Positions 38,801 to 51,505 of a stretch of 64,000 nt of DNA are shown one piece after another; the stretch's first letter is position 1; every line of letters begins with the position of its first letter. The notes beneath the pieces are model-generated. The model was not told the DNA's origin. It ran no database searches and saw nothing but the letters and a program-made list of their open reading frames with translations. Made by a program: the position numbers and the translations under genes. The stretch lies in assembly GCA_964035795.1 (NCBI GenBank), contig OZ038323.1, forward strand, positions 9,914,291 to 9,978,290, read 5' to 3'. This stretch comes from Pterobdella sp. o SKG-2022. Lineage: Eukaryota; Annelida; Clitellata; Hirudinida; Piscicolidae.

Positions 38801-41800
38801 ATATGTTATCAATTGTACTGATACATAACTTACAGAGATCGAAAAAGATGCCTGCACATCACACCCTCAACACCATGCCTCGCTTCCTTCTCAGTGTATG
38901 TTGACTCACCCATGTACTTTCACATACGTTGTAATACGTGCACACGACCATATAAGCTTGAATGCAGATGAGTAAATCAGTCCAGAGACACGCGTTTATA
39001 AACATACAAAATAAACACACAGACATACCCAAATTCACAAACGTGACACAGACACAAACCCACATTTTTACGCATGTTCACACACACTGATTCCCATACA
39101 CAAAAATGTACACCTACACTTACACGCCCATTAACGCCCACCCAGTCAAACCCACAGTACTCAAACATGTTGAGTACATGTTGTCATGAGTTGGAGGATA
39201 GAGTGGTGAACATTGGGGGGACTTCTCTGATGCCCTTTGGAGCCCGAGGAACCATTGTGGCTGTGTATCGGGATGGTGGGTGTTTGTCCTTTTTTTGTTC
39301 AGTTCTTTATTTTAGTTTTTCTATTTTTTTTACTTGTTTCGTTTAGCTTTTCATTTTTCAAGCTTTTTTTTATTTAATTATTTTTTCGTGCTTGTTATAT
39401 TAAATAGATGTGACATCATCACAGAGGCGGGCATGAAGGATAACATGTACCAGGTGCTCTTTGATGAAATTGCTCCAGGCAAGAAAGATAGGTTGTTTTT
39501 CTTTTTTTTTTATCCAATCGTCTGTTTTTTTTTTCTTTTTTTATATATTTATTTTTCTCAGTTTTATTTATTTTTTAATTCATTTTTATATTTCTAGATA
39601 TTTTTTTTGTTTACTCATCCATCACCATAACTTCAAACCATCTCCACCAGGATATTCACATTGAAAAGTAGTGGCATATTGAACTTGACCCAAAGAAAAC
39701 AATCCTTATCATCATCTAACAACAACAACCCATCTGCGGCGCCCCACCAACAAATCACTATAGCGAAGAGAAACGGAGGAAACGTTACGTTGAATGTTAA
39801 TAATCACAACACCGCACCACAAGCAACTAACAACATCAATGCAGTCAACACTAATGCGGCCAACATCGTCAGCAACAAAACAAGGTTGAGTATTAATGAG
39901 CTGTTTGACTATAGTAAAAGAGGATCCAAGCAACAGCCACCACCACTAGCTCCCAAAGTAGCCAACCTTTTTAAACATCATCAAAAGTCCTCAATGCAAC
40001 ACCAAGCACCTAATAATGATCAACACAATGTTAAACAGCATGATCCTCATAATCAACATAGTATTCCTAATCAACATATCACTCAACAATTTTTCCAAAG
40101 CTTGCAACATAGAAGCAAAACTCAAGATTTGATACCTAACTCACATAGATTGAATCAGAAAGTTGTCTATAAATTGCTAATGGATCAAGCACAACTCAAC
40201 CTACAATATAATAATCAAGCACAGCAATTCATACAAGGCAACCCGCCCATCCAAGCAAGCATACATAATCTCAATAACCAACACACCATACACCCTCATA
40301 AACTTAATAACAACCAAGCCACTCACCCTCAAAAGGCCAATAATCAACTCACCACCCACCCTCAAAAACCCAACAGCCAACCTACCACCCACCCTCAAAA
40401 ACCCAACAGCCAACCTACCACCCACCCTCAAAAGACTAACAACAACCAATATCACAATAATCATCAACCACTGAAAAACACACAACCTCCACAAGCACCA
40501 TTCGCTCCTCCTCTTCCACCCCACCATTGGTTGAATGGCCAACCAAATACCTTCAACGCCGTCGTGGGAGGACCTCAAGGTTGCAATGGGAGGGGCCAGT
40601 GGTTTATAAATAATATAATTCTTTTTTTTTTACCAATAATTATTTCTTTAACAGATATAATATCTGATTGAAAAATTATTTTTCTAAATAATCGAACAAA
40701 CTTTGATAAAAAAACGATTTTATTAAACACTTTTATTAATCAAATAATGAAACAAAGCACACAAACTTGTATACTTGTTTGTATACTTGCTAATGTGAGT
40801 TCAACTTACGAAAAGCTTCGTGTTATTATTCGATTAATAAAAGTGTTTGATTCAAATCGTTTTTTGTTAATAGGCTGGTTTAGTTAAAAATTTTGATATA
40901 TTTTCAAAAATAATATTCAGTAACCATTCATTAAAGATTAAGATTATATCAAAATTAATGTAATGTCTTCATAAAACTGAATTTTATTTATTTTCAGAGC
41001 CTGTAGACACAGCTAAAAAGGTAATGAAAGAAGAGAACATATTGGCCATATTGCAAAGAGCTCAACAAAAAGCAAAGAACGTTGCCCACAATATTGATGG
41101 AAAACAACCAACAGAGAGCAAACAGGTCACACCTAAGAGCGGGAAAATGCCTAGTAAAAAAAATGAGGATCTGAGAAAGATTTTCAACAAAATGACGATT
41201 AAGTTGCAACAAAAACAACAGTCTCATCAGCCCTCAAAACTGCATCATGCCCCCAGCAACCTGGAGAAGTGTGAAGCCCTTCTCAGATTGTGCCAACATC
41301 TATCTCTGCCTCTGCCCCTTTACTCCTCCATCACCCACCCGAACAACTACATCCAAGTCAAGGTCTGTTAGATGTTGACAAATCATTCTTGTTCGATGAT
41401 AAGTTTATTTGTTTCATTTTGGTAATTTGATTGCTTATAATATTAAGTTTCATTACAAGTTTTCCATGAATGAATACATAGATATCAAACTAATCATATA
41501 TTCTAAACATCGGCATCTTTTTGCACAGGTGCACCTGGGAGACAAGCACGCCTATCTTGGCTCCAAGGCCCCATCGTGTCAGCTCGCATACCAGAGCGCA
41601 GCGTCAGTGGCTCTTGAACGTCTGCACACTCCCGCACTCTCCTACATCCCCACTCAAGTCTTTTGTTTTTTTTATTGTATTAAGTTATCATTTTTTAGTT
41701 ATCTGTAAAATTTGAATAATTTTGTTTAAATTCATGTTTATATATTCATAAATTATGTTAATTTTAAATTATTGATGATTTTTTTTCAGGCCTTGATGGG

Positions 41801-42107
41801 TAACCTGAAACTTAAAATAGAAAGTAAAAAAAAATTTGAAGAGAAAAATAAAAGCTCAGAAAAAAATAAAGAAATAAGCAAAGTCTCAGATAAAAATGAA
41901 GAAAAAGACGAAAAAGTAGTGACAGAAGGAAAAGCTAAACCTGAGACAGCAGATGAACAGGCAAGCAACAATAACAACAACAATGCTAACGATGACACAT
42001 CACAAAGCACAGCTCTTGACGGAAATAACCGCAAAAATAATAGAAATTACAAGAATTCTTCCAAAAAAACTAGAGTTGCTGCCCAGTTTAATAAATCATC
42101 TAAATAA
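29437..42107 (+). CDS. XRN1: XRN1, cytoplasmic 5'-3' exoribonuclease
   Basis: Thirty-nine exons, 1759 aa, all phases consistent. Main coordinates: 29437-29511, 29587-29718, 29876-29976, 30174-30271, 30517-30626, 30806-30916, 31140-31223, 31494-31580, 31644-31713, 31855-31953, 32070-32137, 32277-32403, 32511-32620, 32786-32858, 32927-33095, 33239-33328, 33540-33696, 33889-34005, 34109-34192, 34475-34566, 34764-34896, 35111-35248, 35907-35992, 36196-36279, 36526-36600, 36743-36830, 36925-37041, 37435-37497, 37668-37826, 38007-38089, 38293-38376, 38641-38770, 38836-38895, 39158-39275, 39425-39491, 39651-40579, 40998-41362, 41529-41657, 41790-42107. All seven catalytic acids are at human numbering: D35, D86, E176, E178, D206, D208, D292. 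The enzyme degrades decapped 5'-monophosphate mRNA. The C-terminal half (from about residue 1180) is low-complexity. AATAAA follows at 42297. Confidence 0.95.
35249..35320. repeat. (GT)n tract at a splice donor and at the 5' side of LINE B copy 2
   Basis: The run starts with the donor GT after the XRN1 exon 35111-35248 and ends where the LINE B fragment begins. Confidence 0.9.
35321..35780 (+). mobile_element. LINE B copy 2: internally deleted fragment between GT repeats
   Basis: Sense to XRN1, in its intron 35249-35906. It opens with the RT region [16 protein letters not shown] and [19 protein letters not shown], equivalent to QAGFRSNRGCCDQIFATKIL of copy 1. Near 35508 it jumps to the C-terminal fingers ([28 protein letters not shown]), so the rest of RT and the connection region are deleted. 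It is flanked by (GT)n at 35249-35320 and 35781-35860. Confidence 0.85.
35781..35860. repeat. (GT)n tract at the 3' end of LINE B copy 2
   Basis: Eighty bases of pure GT follow the fragment's last codons after a short AGAAGAAGAA spacer. In both copies the sense strand of the element is followed by (GT)n. Confidence 0.9.
37157..37196 (+). repeat. Solo end of the MITE-like family
   Basis: TATCACTTGATAATGTAAG is identical to the reverse complement of the right end of the element at 14986-15177. After it the match degenerates, then resumes as CAAAAAGCT. It lies in an XRN1 intron, and no partner end was found nearby. Confidence 0.55.
38519..38627 (+). repeat. SINE-like dispersed repeat with nested palindrome and (GAT)n tail
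   Basis: In the XRN1 intron ending at 38640. The core is a perfect 14-bp palindrome CCATGCTAGCATGG (38585-38598) inside complementary arms CGTCC (38577-38581) and GGACG (38603-38607). A GATGACGATGATG tail follows. I recall a nearly identical core with a GATGAT tail as a very common dispersed repeat in cephalopod genomes; this is from memory and not checked. Only one copy is seen in this window. Confidence 0.6.
40707..40867. mobile_element. Second MITE-like element with about 45-bp inverted ends
   Basis: In the XRN1 intron 40580-40997. The left arm (AAAAACGATTTTATTAAACA...) is repeated as the reverse complement on the right (40820-40867, ending TTCAAATCGTTTTTTG). The 33-bp motif ACTTGCTAATGTGAGTTC... 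of the family at 14986 lies between the arms at 40785-40817. Confidence 0.65.
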
Positions 42108-42302
42108 GATGTTTAGGAAGAAATGCTTTTTGTTGGTTAACAGAGGAGTTTTAGGAGTTTGAGAGACTATCAACAGCGCTTACAACGTTGTAGTCTCCTT
42201 TGTTTTTAAACATTTATTTAATGGCTTACTCGTTTTATAAGGCATTTTTCATAAATATTTTATTTGAATTTTTGCAGATTTTGATGAAATTCAAAAAATA
42301 AA

Positions 42303-43797
42303 AAATTATATTTATTCTAATTATTATTTAGTGAAAAATATTGTATAAAAGAAAGCATACTGCCAAAATATCGCAGTCACTAAGTAAATTGATATAAAAA
42401 CTAGTAATCTTATAGAAGTGTTTCAAAACATCATTGCAAAGGCAAAATTAGCATTTGATTATTCAAGTATCTCTTGCTAGAGGGCCGGATATGCTAACAT
42501 TTCTTATGATTATCTCATTCAAAGCTTGGTATCCGAGCTTTTGATGTGGTACCAGTAGAATGAGGTAGTTGGAAAAAGAACAAAGTCGGTCTCTACTCCG
42601 ATAAACCAGTCTTAACTGAATATAGGGTTGTCCAAGTCTTATTCGACCTGGTGTAGTTTGATCTGACAAGTGTAAAAGTTGGAATTAGATTCTAGAGAAA
42701 AAACGGTGGTTAAAAAAGATTTTGGACAACTTTTATTGAATGAAAAAAGTAATAAATATTTTTTTCTAAGTGTGAAGGTTTAAAAAAAGCTGAGAAAAAA
42801 TAATTGAAATGCGAGACGAAATGTTCGACTAATCATTTGAATAATTGTGCAAGTCATCATGTCATACTCGTAAGTCTAAATGAACAAAAAATAAAGCCTA
42901 CTAACAAGTTGAGTCAACTTTTAAGAAAAAACCCTTAATGGTTTCAATAACACTTCTACTGGGGTAGCAAGTTACATACGAAGATTTTTTTGGAAAATTT
43001 TGATTTGATTTTAATCGGATGAAGATTTTTGGGGTCTTGTCGTTCATTCAGAGCAGTGATAAAATATTTTACCGTATTCATACTTTTAATTTCAAATCAA
43101 TAATAAAAGGAAAACATCAATAAGCTATGTGCCTTCAATGATATGTTTATTATTCTATTTGCAGCTTTTCTTGAGTCATCGTGTATCAGCGTAAAATATT
43201 TCAAAAATCTTGCCAAATTTTTTAATATTACTTTTTAAAATGAGTAGGAATAGATATCTAAAATATGGCGATATATTTTGCTTAAAATAAATCACTTGAC
43301 AATTCGTATTGTACCTGTTAAATTCAATTTGAATGAGGTTTAAAGTTCGGCTGTCACTCGATAAGCAAAATTCTCGAAATTTGATATTTTTAAAAGCTAC
43401 AAGCAGTATTTTTTGTTGTTTGGCTTTAAGTAAAATGAAAAAAAAGATTTTATTTGAAAAAAACTTGACTCCTGAGTTTTAAATATTAAAAATAGGTCAA
43501 GTTTTTGAAATATTTTGAATTTTTGATGCCAAAAAATGTATATTAATAAAATATTAATATTTTATGATGTTTATTAGAAATAGGATATAGTTCTTGAAAG
43601 CAATCAATAGTTGATGTGATTCATTTTTGGCTCATTTTAGTGATAAAGTTCACATGTGTACATAAAATTCATTCAATTTTTAAATGTTTTTAAATTCAAT
43701 TTTTAAACGGTTTTTAGAAAGGTGAGATTTTTGTAATTTTTTTTATATTAGGTAGAAATAAAAACGGAAAAACTATCAAAGGAATATTCGATGATTT
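42303..43797. other. AT-rich intergenic DNA between XRN1 and actin
   Basis: No gene, RNA or element could be supported. The short minus-strand frame near 42463-42669 has no family resemblance. Confidence 0.45.
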
Positions 43798-43807
43798 CCA
43801 TATAAGG
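43798..43807. promoter_or_regulatory. CArG box (serum response element core) of actin
   Basis: CCATATAAGG fits CC(A/T)6GG exactly. It lies 188 bp before the actin start codon and about 90 bp before the TATA box, the usual position for SRF control of animal actin genes. Confidence 0.75.
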
Positions 43808-43893
43808 AGATGTGAATAAGCAGCAATTGAGTCATAGCTGTAAGCTGTCGCGTAGAGCTTTGAATGAAGACAGCGAAAACAAAAAAGCGCTGG

Positions 43894-43905
43894 TATATAT
43901 AAATA
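43894..43905 (+). promoter_or_regulatory. TATA box of actin
   Basis: TATATATAAATA lies 92 bp before the start codon. A pyrimidine-rich stretch (TTCTCTAGCCCTCTAC, 43912-43927) about 20-30 bp downstream is a plausible start-site region. Confidence 0.7.
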
Positions 43906-43976
43906 CTTGCGTTCTCTAGCCCTCTACATATTTTGAATTTATCTTTTTCCCTGAGTTATTCCCTGATAAACTTTAA

Positions 43977-45195
<1,219 letters not shown>

Positions 45196-45239
45196 ATTAT
45201 TTTTTACGACATTTTACAAAAACTAAGTTTTTAGAAAGA

Positions 45240-45245
45240 AATAAA
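45240..45245 (+). promoter_or_regulatory. Polyadenylation signal of actin
   Basis: AATAAA, 45 nt after the actin stop codon. Confidence 0.65.
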
Positions 45246-46484
45246 AATTTTGATGTGCCATTTAATGTAAATAAATAATGATTTCGTAGGCTGGAAGTGT
45301 TTAATCTGTTACGAGTTTTAAATTTAAAACATGCGCCATTTTTCGGTAATTTTATGAATTGTAGCTAAAGTTTTCATAGCTGACAGAAGTCGACATGTAA
45401 GCTGTTACCCATGCGTAAGCCACGTAATTAAGATGTTTTGATGACAAGCTCATGTGAAGACTCGCAAGTCATATCGTATAATGACGACCAAAGAACAATG
45501 TAGCTGTAACGCCGGTACATTCATCAATTCCAAGTCAAATTAAATGATGAGTCACGTTTTTTCTGCACTAAAATGCAAAAGCTGGTATTTTATAAACCTA
45601 TTTTCAACTTTTTAGAGAAATGTACTTAAGTAATATTCACCAATTTTTATACGTCGACTTATGGGAGAGTTTTAGAACATTCATTGAGCAAAAAAAAACA
45701 GCTATATTTTTCGATAAGTTTAAAAACCTATTTACAATAAGTCCGGTACATTGTTCACAAAAACCTCAATAAGCTTGAATTTATGGTGCAATGTGATCTT
45801 CAAATTTTAATATTCACATTATTTTCAAGAAGCCAGACAACCTCTTTATTGTTTTCTTCAAGTATTTGTTTTCATGACATTTTTAATCGTTCCCAATTTT
45901 GTCATTTATTTATTAATTATGCTGAAGTTTTGTTTCGGTCATTTCCAAGAAATTTTATATAGTTTATTGAAAAATTCCTTTTTCGTTTTCATTAAAGTTG
46001 AATTGTGAAATTGAATAGTTATCTTTCGGGGCTTTAGAAAATTTTTTTTCAATAACTCTTGTGCTCCACAACCAAGCTTTTTGAGAAGTCGTTGAAATGC
46101 GACCTGTGTATGTGGTGGATTTTTTTTTCGTGGACGATCACATCAATAAGTCTTATTTGCAAAATTCATCCATCTTTATTCATTAATTACTAAAAGCATC
46201 ATATTAGAGAATTTAACTTTTGCTGAAATTTTGATAAATTTATTTAGAAGTACTTCAATTTAAGTCTTATAAAAATACAATAGTCAGCTAAAAAAGTAAA
46301 TTATATGCCTTTCAATAATTTTTATAGTTTCATTTGCATTTACTTTTAAAAATCGCTTCGACAACTTTTAGTTTCGTAATCGTCTGTAGCACTTCAAATT
46401 CTATAATTTAATCTTCAGCAAAATTTTTTAAAATTAAGTTGCACTCAAGTAAATTTCCAAAAAATTTTTGAGTTTTAATTAATT
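45246..46484. other. Intergenic DNA between actin and SFR1
   Basis: AT-rich, no recognisable coding, RNA or repeat feature. Confidence 0.45.
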
Positions 46485-47245
46485 ATGGCAGAAGTAAAAG
46501 AACTAAAAAAGGGAAATCATGAAGTTAGCAATTGATTAATCTTATTTTGAATATTTATTTTATTATTTTTTTGTAGTCAAATTTGAATATTGAAAATAAT
46601 GAAACAGAGAACACGCTTTCTAAAAAAACCAAGCTTTCCTCCAATGATGTGAATAAGTTTATTTCTTAAAATCATTACTAGCATACTGTTAAATTTTTAA
46701 TAAATTTTTTTATACAGAATATTTCAATTTGGAAACTCAAAATTCAAATCAAAGAAAAAGAGGAAGAACTAAGAAAATTAAAGCTTGTTAAAGTCTATAA
46801 AGAAAAAGTAAATTTTTCTAGTTTTGTTTATTTTTTGTATATCAATACTCATTACTTGTTAATGTTACTTAAAAAAAGTTTTACACCAATTTGTTATAAT
46901 TCAGTAATTAGTTTTTTACATTGTGTAGTAATGTTATTCTTTGTAACCATATAAAAATATCTATGACTTAATTGAAAAATCAAAATTTTTCATCAAAACT
47001 GTAATTAGAAATTACATAAACTTTTTTTTTATACAAAACAGGAAGATTTCCAAAACTTGGATGCGTTAGTGTTAAAGTGGCAAGAATGTTGCAGAGAAGC
47101 CTTAAGAGATTTGCAAGGGTTGATGGGGGAATCTAGGCCATCATTAAAAAAAATGTGTGCTCATATGCAGATACCTTATGAAACTCTAGGTTTTGAGGAT
47201 GAGGAAGAGAGTGAAGATGAAAACAAAGCAGATGATGAAAACTAA
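46485..47245 (+). CDS. SFR1: SFR1/MEI5-like recombination mediator
   Basis: Four small exons, 46485-46523, 46577-46648, 46718-46807 and 47042-47245, phase 0 throughout, giving 134 aa. Residues about 40-67 form a charged coiled coil (KEKEEELRKLKLVKVYKEK). The conserved block NLDALVLKWQECCREALRDL then matches the C-terminal domain of human SFR1 as I remember it (KLVKMYRSK, LIKKWRSCSQ). SFR1 partners SWI5 and stimulates RAD51 strand exchange in recombinational repair. The protein is about half the human length: the disordered N-terminal part is nearly absent. The end is strongly acidic. The first donor (GTTAGC) is weak, so the first exon is the least certain. Confidence 0.8.
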
Positions 47246-47403
47246 TTTTGCTTTTTAAAAATTTAATACTTTTTTTACATTTTTAGACACATAGCACAGT
47301 CAGACAATTTTTTGTGTATATAAAACGTGAAATTTTATATATTTATAGACACATTATTTTTAAAGTGAGGAAAATGTTAGTGTGGCAGTTTATCGAATAC
47401 ATT

Positions 47404-50400
47404 TTACATACAGTATCCAAATACATTCATCTGGTGTCTTCTCTCCTTCTCAAGCTGCATTCTCTCAATTTCTTTGAGTTTTTGAATTTTAGAACTTTCC
47501 GAATTTGAAAATGAATTTTTCCTTTGCTTGGCCGAATTCGATTCATCGCTGTTTGCAAAGTATTTGTGTGAAGAGCTGGCATAGTAATTGGGAGAAGGCA
47601 TAAACGTTTCGTGGTGTCGAGGCATTCTTCTATATTTACAAAATGAAGGAGTAGTGTTCATCACGGAAGAAAGTTTTTTAGAGATTTTAGGAAAAAGGGT
47701 TATCCTAGAGACTCCCTGAGGTTGTTTGGAAGCTTTTGAGGCAGTCAATCGTCTTGAAAAGGATACTTCTTGACCACTCATGTTTTTTTTAAAATTAACA
47801 TTACTTGAAGTAGGTTTTGATACTATTTTTTGAATGGTAGAATGGTTAAAAGACTCAGTGTGTTTTTTACCCGAAGTTTTGTTTGATGCAAACTTATTAT
47901 TCCAATTGAGGTTTTCAGGAAGGGAGTTATTGTTTGAGCTTGAGTTAAAAGAACAGTTTGGTTCGCTGTTTTTAGAAACATCTACCTTTTTTTTCAATTT
48001 TCTATGAGAACGTTTTTTTGAAGAAAATATTGCTTTTTTAATGCTATTGTTTTTAGAATCACTAAGTTCTGGTTTATCCACATCAAAAGAACCTGAGTAT
48101 CTATTTTTTTTGTTGAATTTTTCTTTATTTTCTTTGCTTTCATTTAACCTTTCCATAATTTTTTTCTCTTCACATTTATGCTTTTTTCTTCTACTTTGGT
48201 TTGATTCTTTAAACTTTCTTCTACCCTTATCCCCAATTAGAATGCTTTTAATTAGGTTCTCGCAATCAAATTTTTTGAAACTTTTATATTTTGATTCGGA
48301 ATTCTTTGTTCGTTTTTTGTTAGAACTAGGAGCAGAAACAAAAAACGAAAATCCTTTGTCAACCTTTGAAAGAGGAACATAGAAGTTTGTACTTTTGAAC
48401 TCAAAATTGTGTGGCGTCGTTTCATACTTGATAGCCTTAACCACATCTCTTTTGCGCGATGTTAAACGATCTTCAAACGAGAGCCCAAAAGAAGAAAGTT
48501 CTTTGTTAAACAATTTCTTTATATTTTTATTTTCTAACTTTTTATTTTTTGATGTCTTTTCATCTTTATTATCAAGGCTTTCAGAACAAATTTTATCAAT
48601 TTTTTTATTCTTTTTCCGTGGTTTGTGCTCAGAAGAAAGAATCCCTTTACGTGCTTTAGGCATAAAAATTGGTTCAGAAGAATCTGTGTCGATGGAGGTG
48701 TAAAAACCGATTCCATTGTTGTTGTTCAACATATTTGCAGCAAAATTTAATTTATCCAGTTTACACCTTTCTGATAACTTGGTATTTTTTTTATAGTTAG
48801 AATTCGAAACCTCAGCAGGGTCAACCCACATGGATGGATGTTGATGACAAGAACAAGATGTCCTTATCGATGGCTTTTTCTTAATTAAACATTTATTTAG
48901 GGAACTATTTTGACAAGAAAGTGAGTTCAAGTTATTATTTGAAATAAAAAGTTTTTCCACATTTTTTCGGCATCTACCTTTTTTGGGATTTTTTTTGTTT
49001 TTGTGTTTTCTGTTATTTGCGATTGAGTTTGACATTGATTTATTTTTTTCACTTCGAGCTATTTTTAGATACGAAAAGGAAGGATTTGAAGCCATCTCTC
49101 CAGACGCGTACTCCATAATTTCATTCTCGTTGTTGACATTTTCCCAAAATGATATCTTTTTTCCAGTATTTTTTTTATTCCCTTGATTCAAAGATTTTAA
49201 TTTCTTTCCCAAGTCATACTCTTTTTGCAGAAATAATTTTTCTCTCATGTACTTTTTTTTCAGACGTTGTATATTAGCTAAAATTAACCTATTCCTATCG
49301 GAAAATTGTTTGCGTTTACTAAAGCTACAAGAGAAATCATCTTGGTTGTTGTCAGAGAGTGGGATTCTTGCTCTATGTCTTTTACTTATAACTTTTATTC
49401 TAGGAAATGTGTTTTGTCTATGAGAACTATTCTTTTCATTATTTGACAACAATTTATTTTTGAAATACGATTCATGATTTGAAAGTTTTTGATTTAAAAT
49501 ATTTAATTGTTTTTGTAGAAGATCAATCTTATCATTCTGTATATAAGATTTATCTTGCATAAAAAGTCCATTACTTGAGTTTTTGCTGTCGTTCAAATCT
49601 ATCTCAAATGATTCTCTATATAAACTACTACTACTAAGAGATATACTCGAATTTTTTTTAGGACTATAAACCTCGGTTTGCGGGGTAGGTGAGTGAGACT
49701 TGCTTCTAGTTTTTACTCCTACATCTCTTTTTTTGCATGAGCAAGGACAAGCGTTGATTTGGAAATGGCAAGTGCAGTTATTGTTAGGAGTGCAGCAGTC
49801 TATGCTCTTTCCGCAGGTATCGCAGCAACAAGGCAACTTACACCCAGTGCAGCAGTTTGGACAACATGTCATGTAGCAATCACGAGGGTTATGCATGCAA
49901 AAACCTTGTGGACTTTCCAAACAGAAATTTCTCCAATAGTCATCATCCGCATATCTCGCAAAATTTCTATGAAGATATCTGTCTTGCCAAAACCTGTCTA
50001 GATAGGGTCGAGAATGATTATAAGCGTTTATAAAATAATCAAATAGTAGATTTGGATGAAAATCTTTGAGGTTCAAATTTCTGCGATCAATCGGTAGTTT
50101 TTGAAAATCTGGAACATTTGATACATTTTGACGACCGCTTGGAGTTGAAGAGAGATGAGCGTTAAATAATTGCTGGAATATTGGTTGGGGTTTCTGGCTT
50201 AATAGTGGGTCTTGCTGGTCCAATAAGGTGTTTTGTTTTGGAAAATTTTCTTTTTGAGGGTCCATATTTTGTACTAAAGTTTGCAAATAGGTTTCCATCA
50301 AAGAACGAGCTAATTGGGAACCACGAAGATTAGAATTTTGTGATTGGGGCATTTGAACGCCATTTTGAAAACCATCCAGTGGAAATAAGTTTTCAATTTG

Positions 50401-50973
50401 AAATGGAGCTGTATAGAAAGGATTTTGTCTGTTAGGCATCGAGTTCATGGTGGCTTGTTGATTTTGGCAGTTTTTGAACGCCTGATTCTGAGACTGGTTA
50501 CCTAGAACTGTATGCTTGGGTTTTGTTTCACTACAAAAATTTGGTCGGATCTGGTTGTGTAATTTGGATTGGTGCTGATTATAAGGGGATTTTGAGAGCT
50601 GGCTGCCAAGACTCGATTGTGGCAGAGTGTTGGGTGTTTGTGAGTCAGTGTCCTTTAGAGTTGTTTTTTTACTCCCTTCTTGTTTGAAAGTACCTTTTGA
50701 ATGAAAATCAGATAAAATGGATAAGTTTTTTGTCTGTTTTTTCGAGGGTCCACTATTGTTAAAATTTTCTAAACTGTTTCTTCTTTTTGTGTATGCGTCT
50801 TTTTTTAACAAAGAATTATTTAATTGTTTTTCTTCAGTTTGACTTTTCGGGGACATTTTTATTTTGTTTTTTTTTAAGTCAGTCATTTCATGAATCATTG
50901 GCAATTCTCCATTTTTTCTGAAAGTTATGTCATTATAGTTAATATCAGTTATGATATGTTTCTTAATAGTCAT
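47404..50973 (-). CDS. Unknown 1189-aa basic, low-complexity protein with a 19-Cys cluster
   Basis: One uninterrupted frame of 1190 codons on the minus strand in very AT-rich DNA, so it is almost certainly coding. I do not recognise the family. It is rich in Lys, Ser and Asn and mostly predicted disordered by eye. At residues about 346-412 lies a striking cluster of 19 cysteines in some 64 residues, including NPRD, CPNCCTGCKLPCCC, DTCGKSIDCC and CPCSC. No signal peptide or membrane segment is visible. The neighbour at 51506-56072 carries an equivalent NPRD...CPxCx3Cx4CC motif, so the two are likely tandem paralogues. Its stop is only 159 bp from that of convergent SFR1. A metal-binding or disulphide-linked structural role is possible but is inference. 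Confidence 0.75.
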   Translation of the reverse strand: MTIKKHIITDINYNDITFRKNGELPMIHEMTDLKKNKIKMSPKSQTEEKQLNNSLLKKDAYTKRRNSLENFNNSGPSKKQTKNLSILSDFHSKGTFKQEGSKKTTLKDTDSQTPNTLPQSSLGSQLSKSPYNQHQSKLHNQIRPNFCSETKPKHTVLGNQSQNQAFKNCQNQQATMNSMPNRQNPFYTAPFQIENLFPLDGFQNGVQMPQSQNSNLRGSQLARSLMETYLQTLVQNMDPQKENFPKQNTLLDQQDPLLSQKPQPIFQQLFNAHLSSTPSGRQNVSNVPDFQKLPIDRRNLNLKDFHPNLLFDYFINAYNHSRPYLDRFWQDRYLHRNFARYADDDYWRNFCLESPQGFCMHNPRDCYMTCCPNCCTGCKLPCCCDTCGKSIDCCTPNNNCTCHFQINACPCSCKKRDVGVKTRSKSHSPTPQTEVYSPKKNSSISLSSSSLYRESFEIDLNDSKNSSNGLFMQDKSYIQNDKIDLLQKQLNILNQKLSNHESYFKNKLLSNNEKNSSHRQNTFPRIKVISKRHRARIPLSDNNQDDFSCSFSKRKQFSDRNRLILANIQRLKKKYMREKLFLQKEYDLGKKLKSLNQGNKKNTGKKISFWENVNNENEIMEYASGEMASNPSFSYLKIARSEKNKSMSNSIANNRKHKNKKNPKKGRCRKNVEKLFISNNNLNSLSCQNSSLNKCLIKKKPSIRTSCSCHQHPSMWVDPAEVSNSNYKKNTKLSERCKLDKLNFAANMLNNNNGIGFYTSIDTDSSEPIFMPKARKGILSSEHKPRKKNKKIDKICSESLDNKDEKTSKNKKLENKNIKKLFNKELSSFGLSFEDRLTSRKRDVVKAIKYETTPHNFEFKSTNFYVPLSKVDKGFSFFVSAPSSNKKRTKNSESKYKSFKKFDCENLIKSILIGDKGRRKFKESNQSRRKKHKCEEKKIMERLNESKENKEKFNKKNRYSGSFDVDKPELSDSKNNSIKKAIFSSKKRSHRKLKKKVDVSKNSEPNCSFNSSSNNNSLPENLNWNNKFASNKTSGKKHTESFNHSTIQKIVSKPTSSNVNFKKNMSGQEVSFSRRLTASKASKQPQGVSRITLFPKISKKLSSVMNTTPSFCKYRRMPRHHETFMPSPNYYASSSHKYFANSDESNSAKQRKNSFSNSESSKIQKLKEIERMQLEKERRHQMNVFGYCM

Positions 50974-51505
50974 CCTCTGTGTTTGAAACTACTTGAAGTG
51001 GAACAGAGGTTGAATTTTGAGTTTTGGTTTTAAAAATAATACGATTCTTAGCTTGATTTTTTCATTAGTTAGTTTCATATGATGTTGTGAATTGAAGTTT
51101 TTTTGAAATAATTTATATTTTGCTGTTTTTATTTGTAATGGTTTTCTCTAATTTTGTTTTTATTAATGATTTTTTTGTTTGCTGTTAACGTCAACTACAT
51201 TTTCTTCAAATTTAAAAATGGAATTGATTAAAATAATTTTTAAATAAGTGCAATTTTAACAAAACCAGCATAAGGCATCGTTAATGAAACCAAAGTACGA
51301 TTATAATAGATTCCTTAAGACCATTTGCTTATGCGATTTTAATCTCTCAAGATAAGTTTGAGTTTTTTGGACGTTTTGAAAAGAATGAAAAAATGACCTT
51401 TTATAGATTTTCAAAAAACTTTAGATTTTTGCAATTTGCATGAATATATTAAAACCTTAAAATTATCAAATCGGAAAATTTAGCAAATCGTTGGTATATA
51501 CCTTT
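50974..51505. other. Spacer between the two unknown minus-strand genes
   Basis: Holds the 3' UTR of the gene at 51506-56072, with AATAAA on the minus strand at 51159-51164 and 51128-51133, and then the presumed promoter of the gene starting at 50973. It is AT-rich and nothing else was recognised. Confidence 0.5.
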
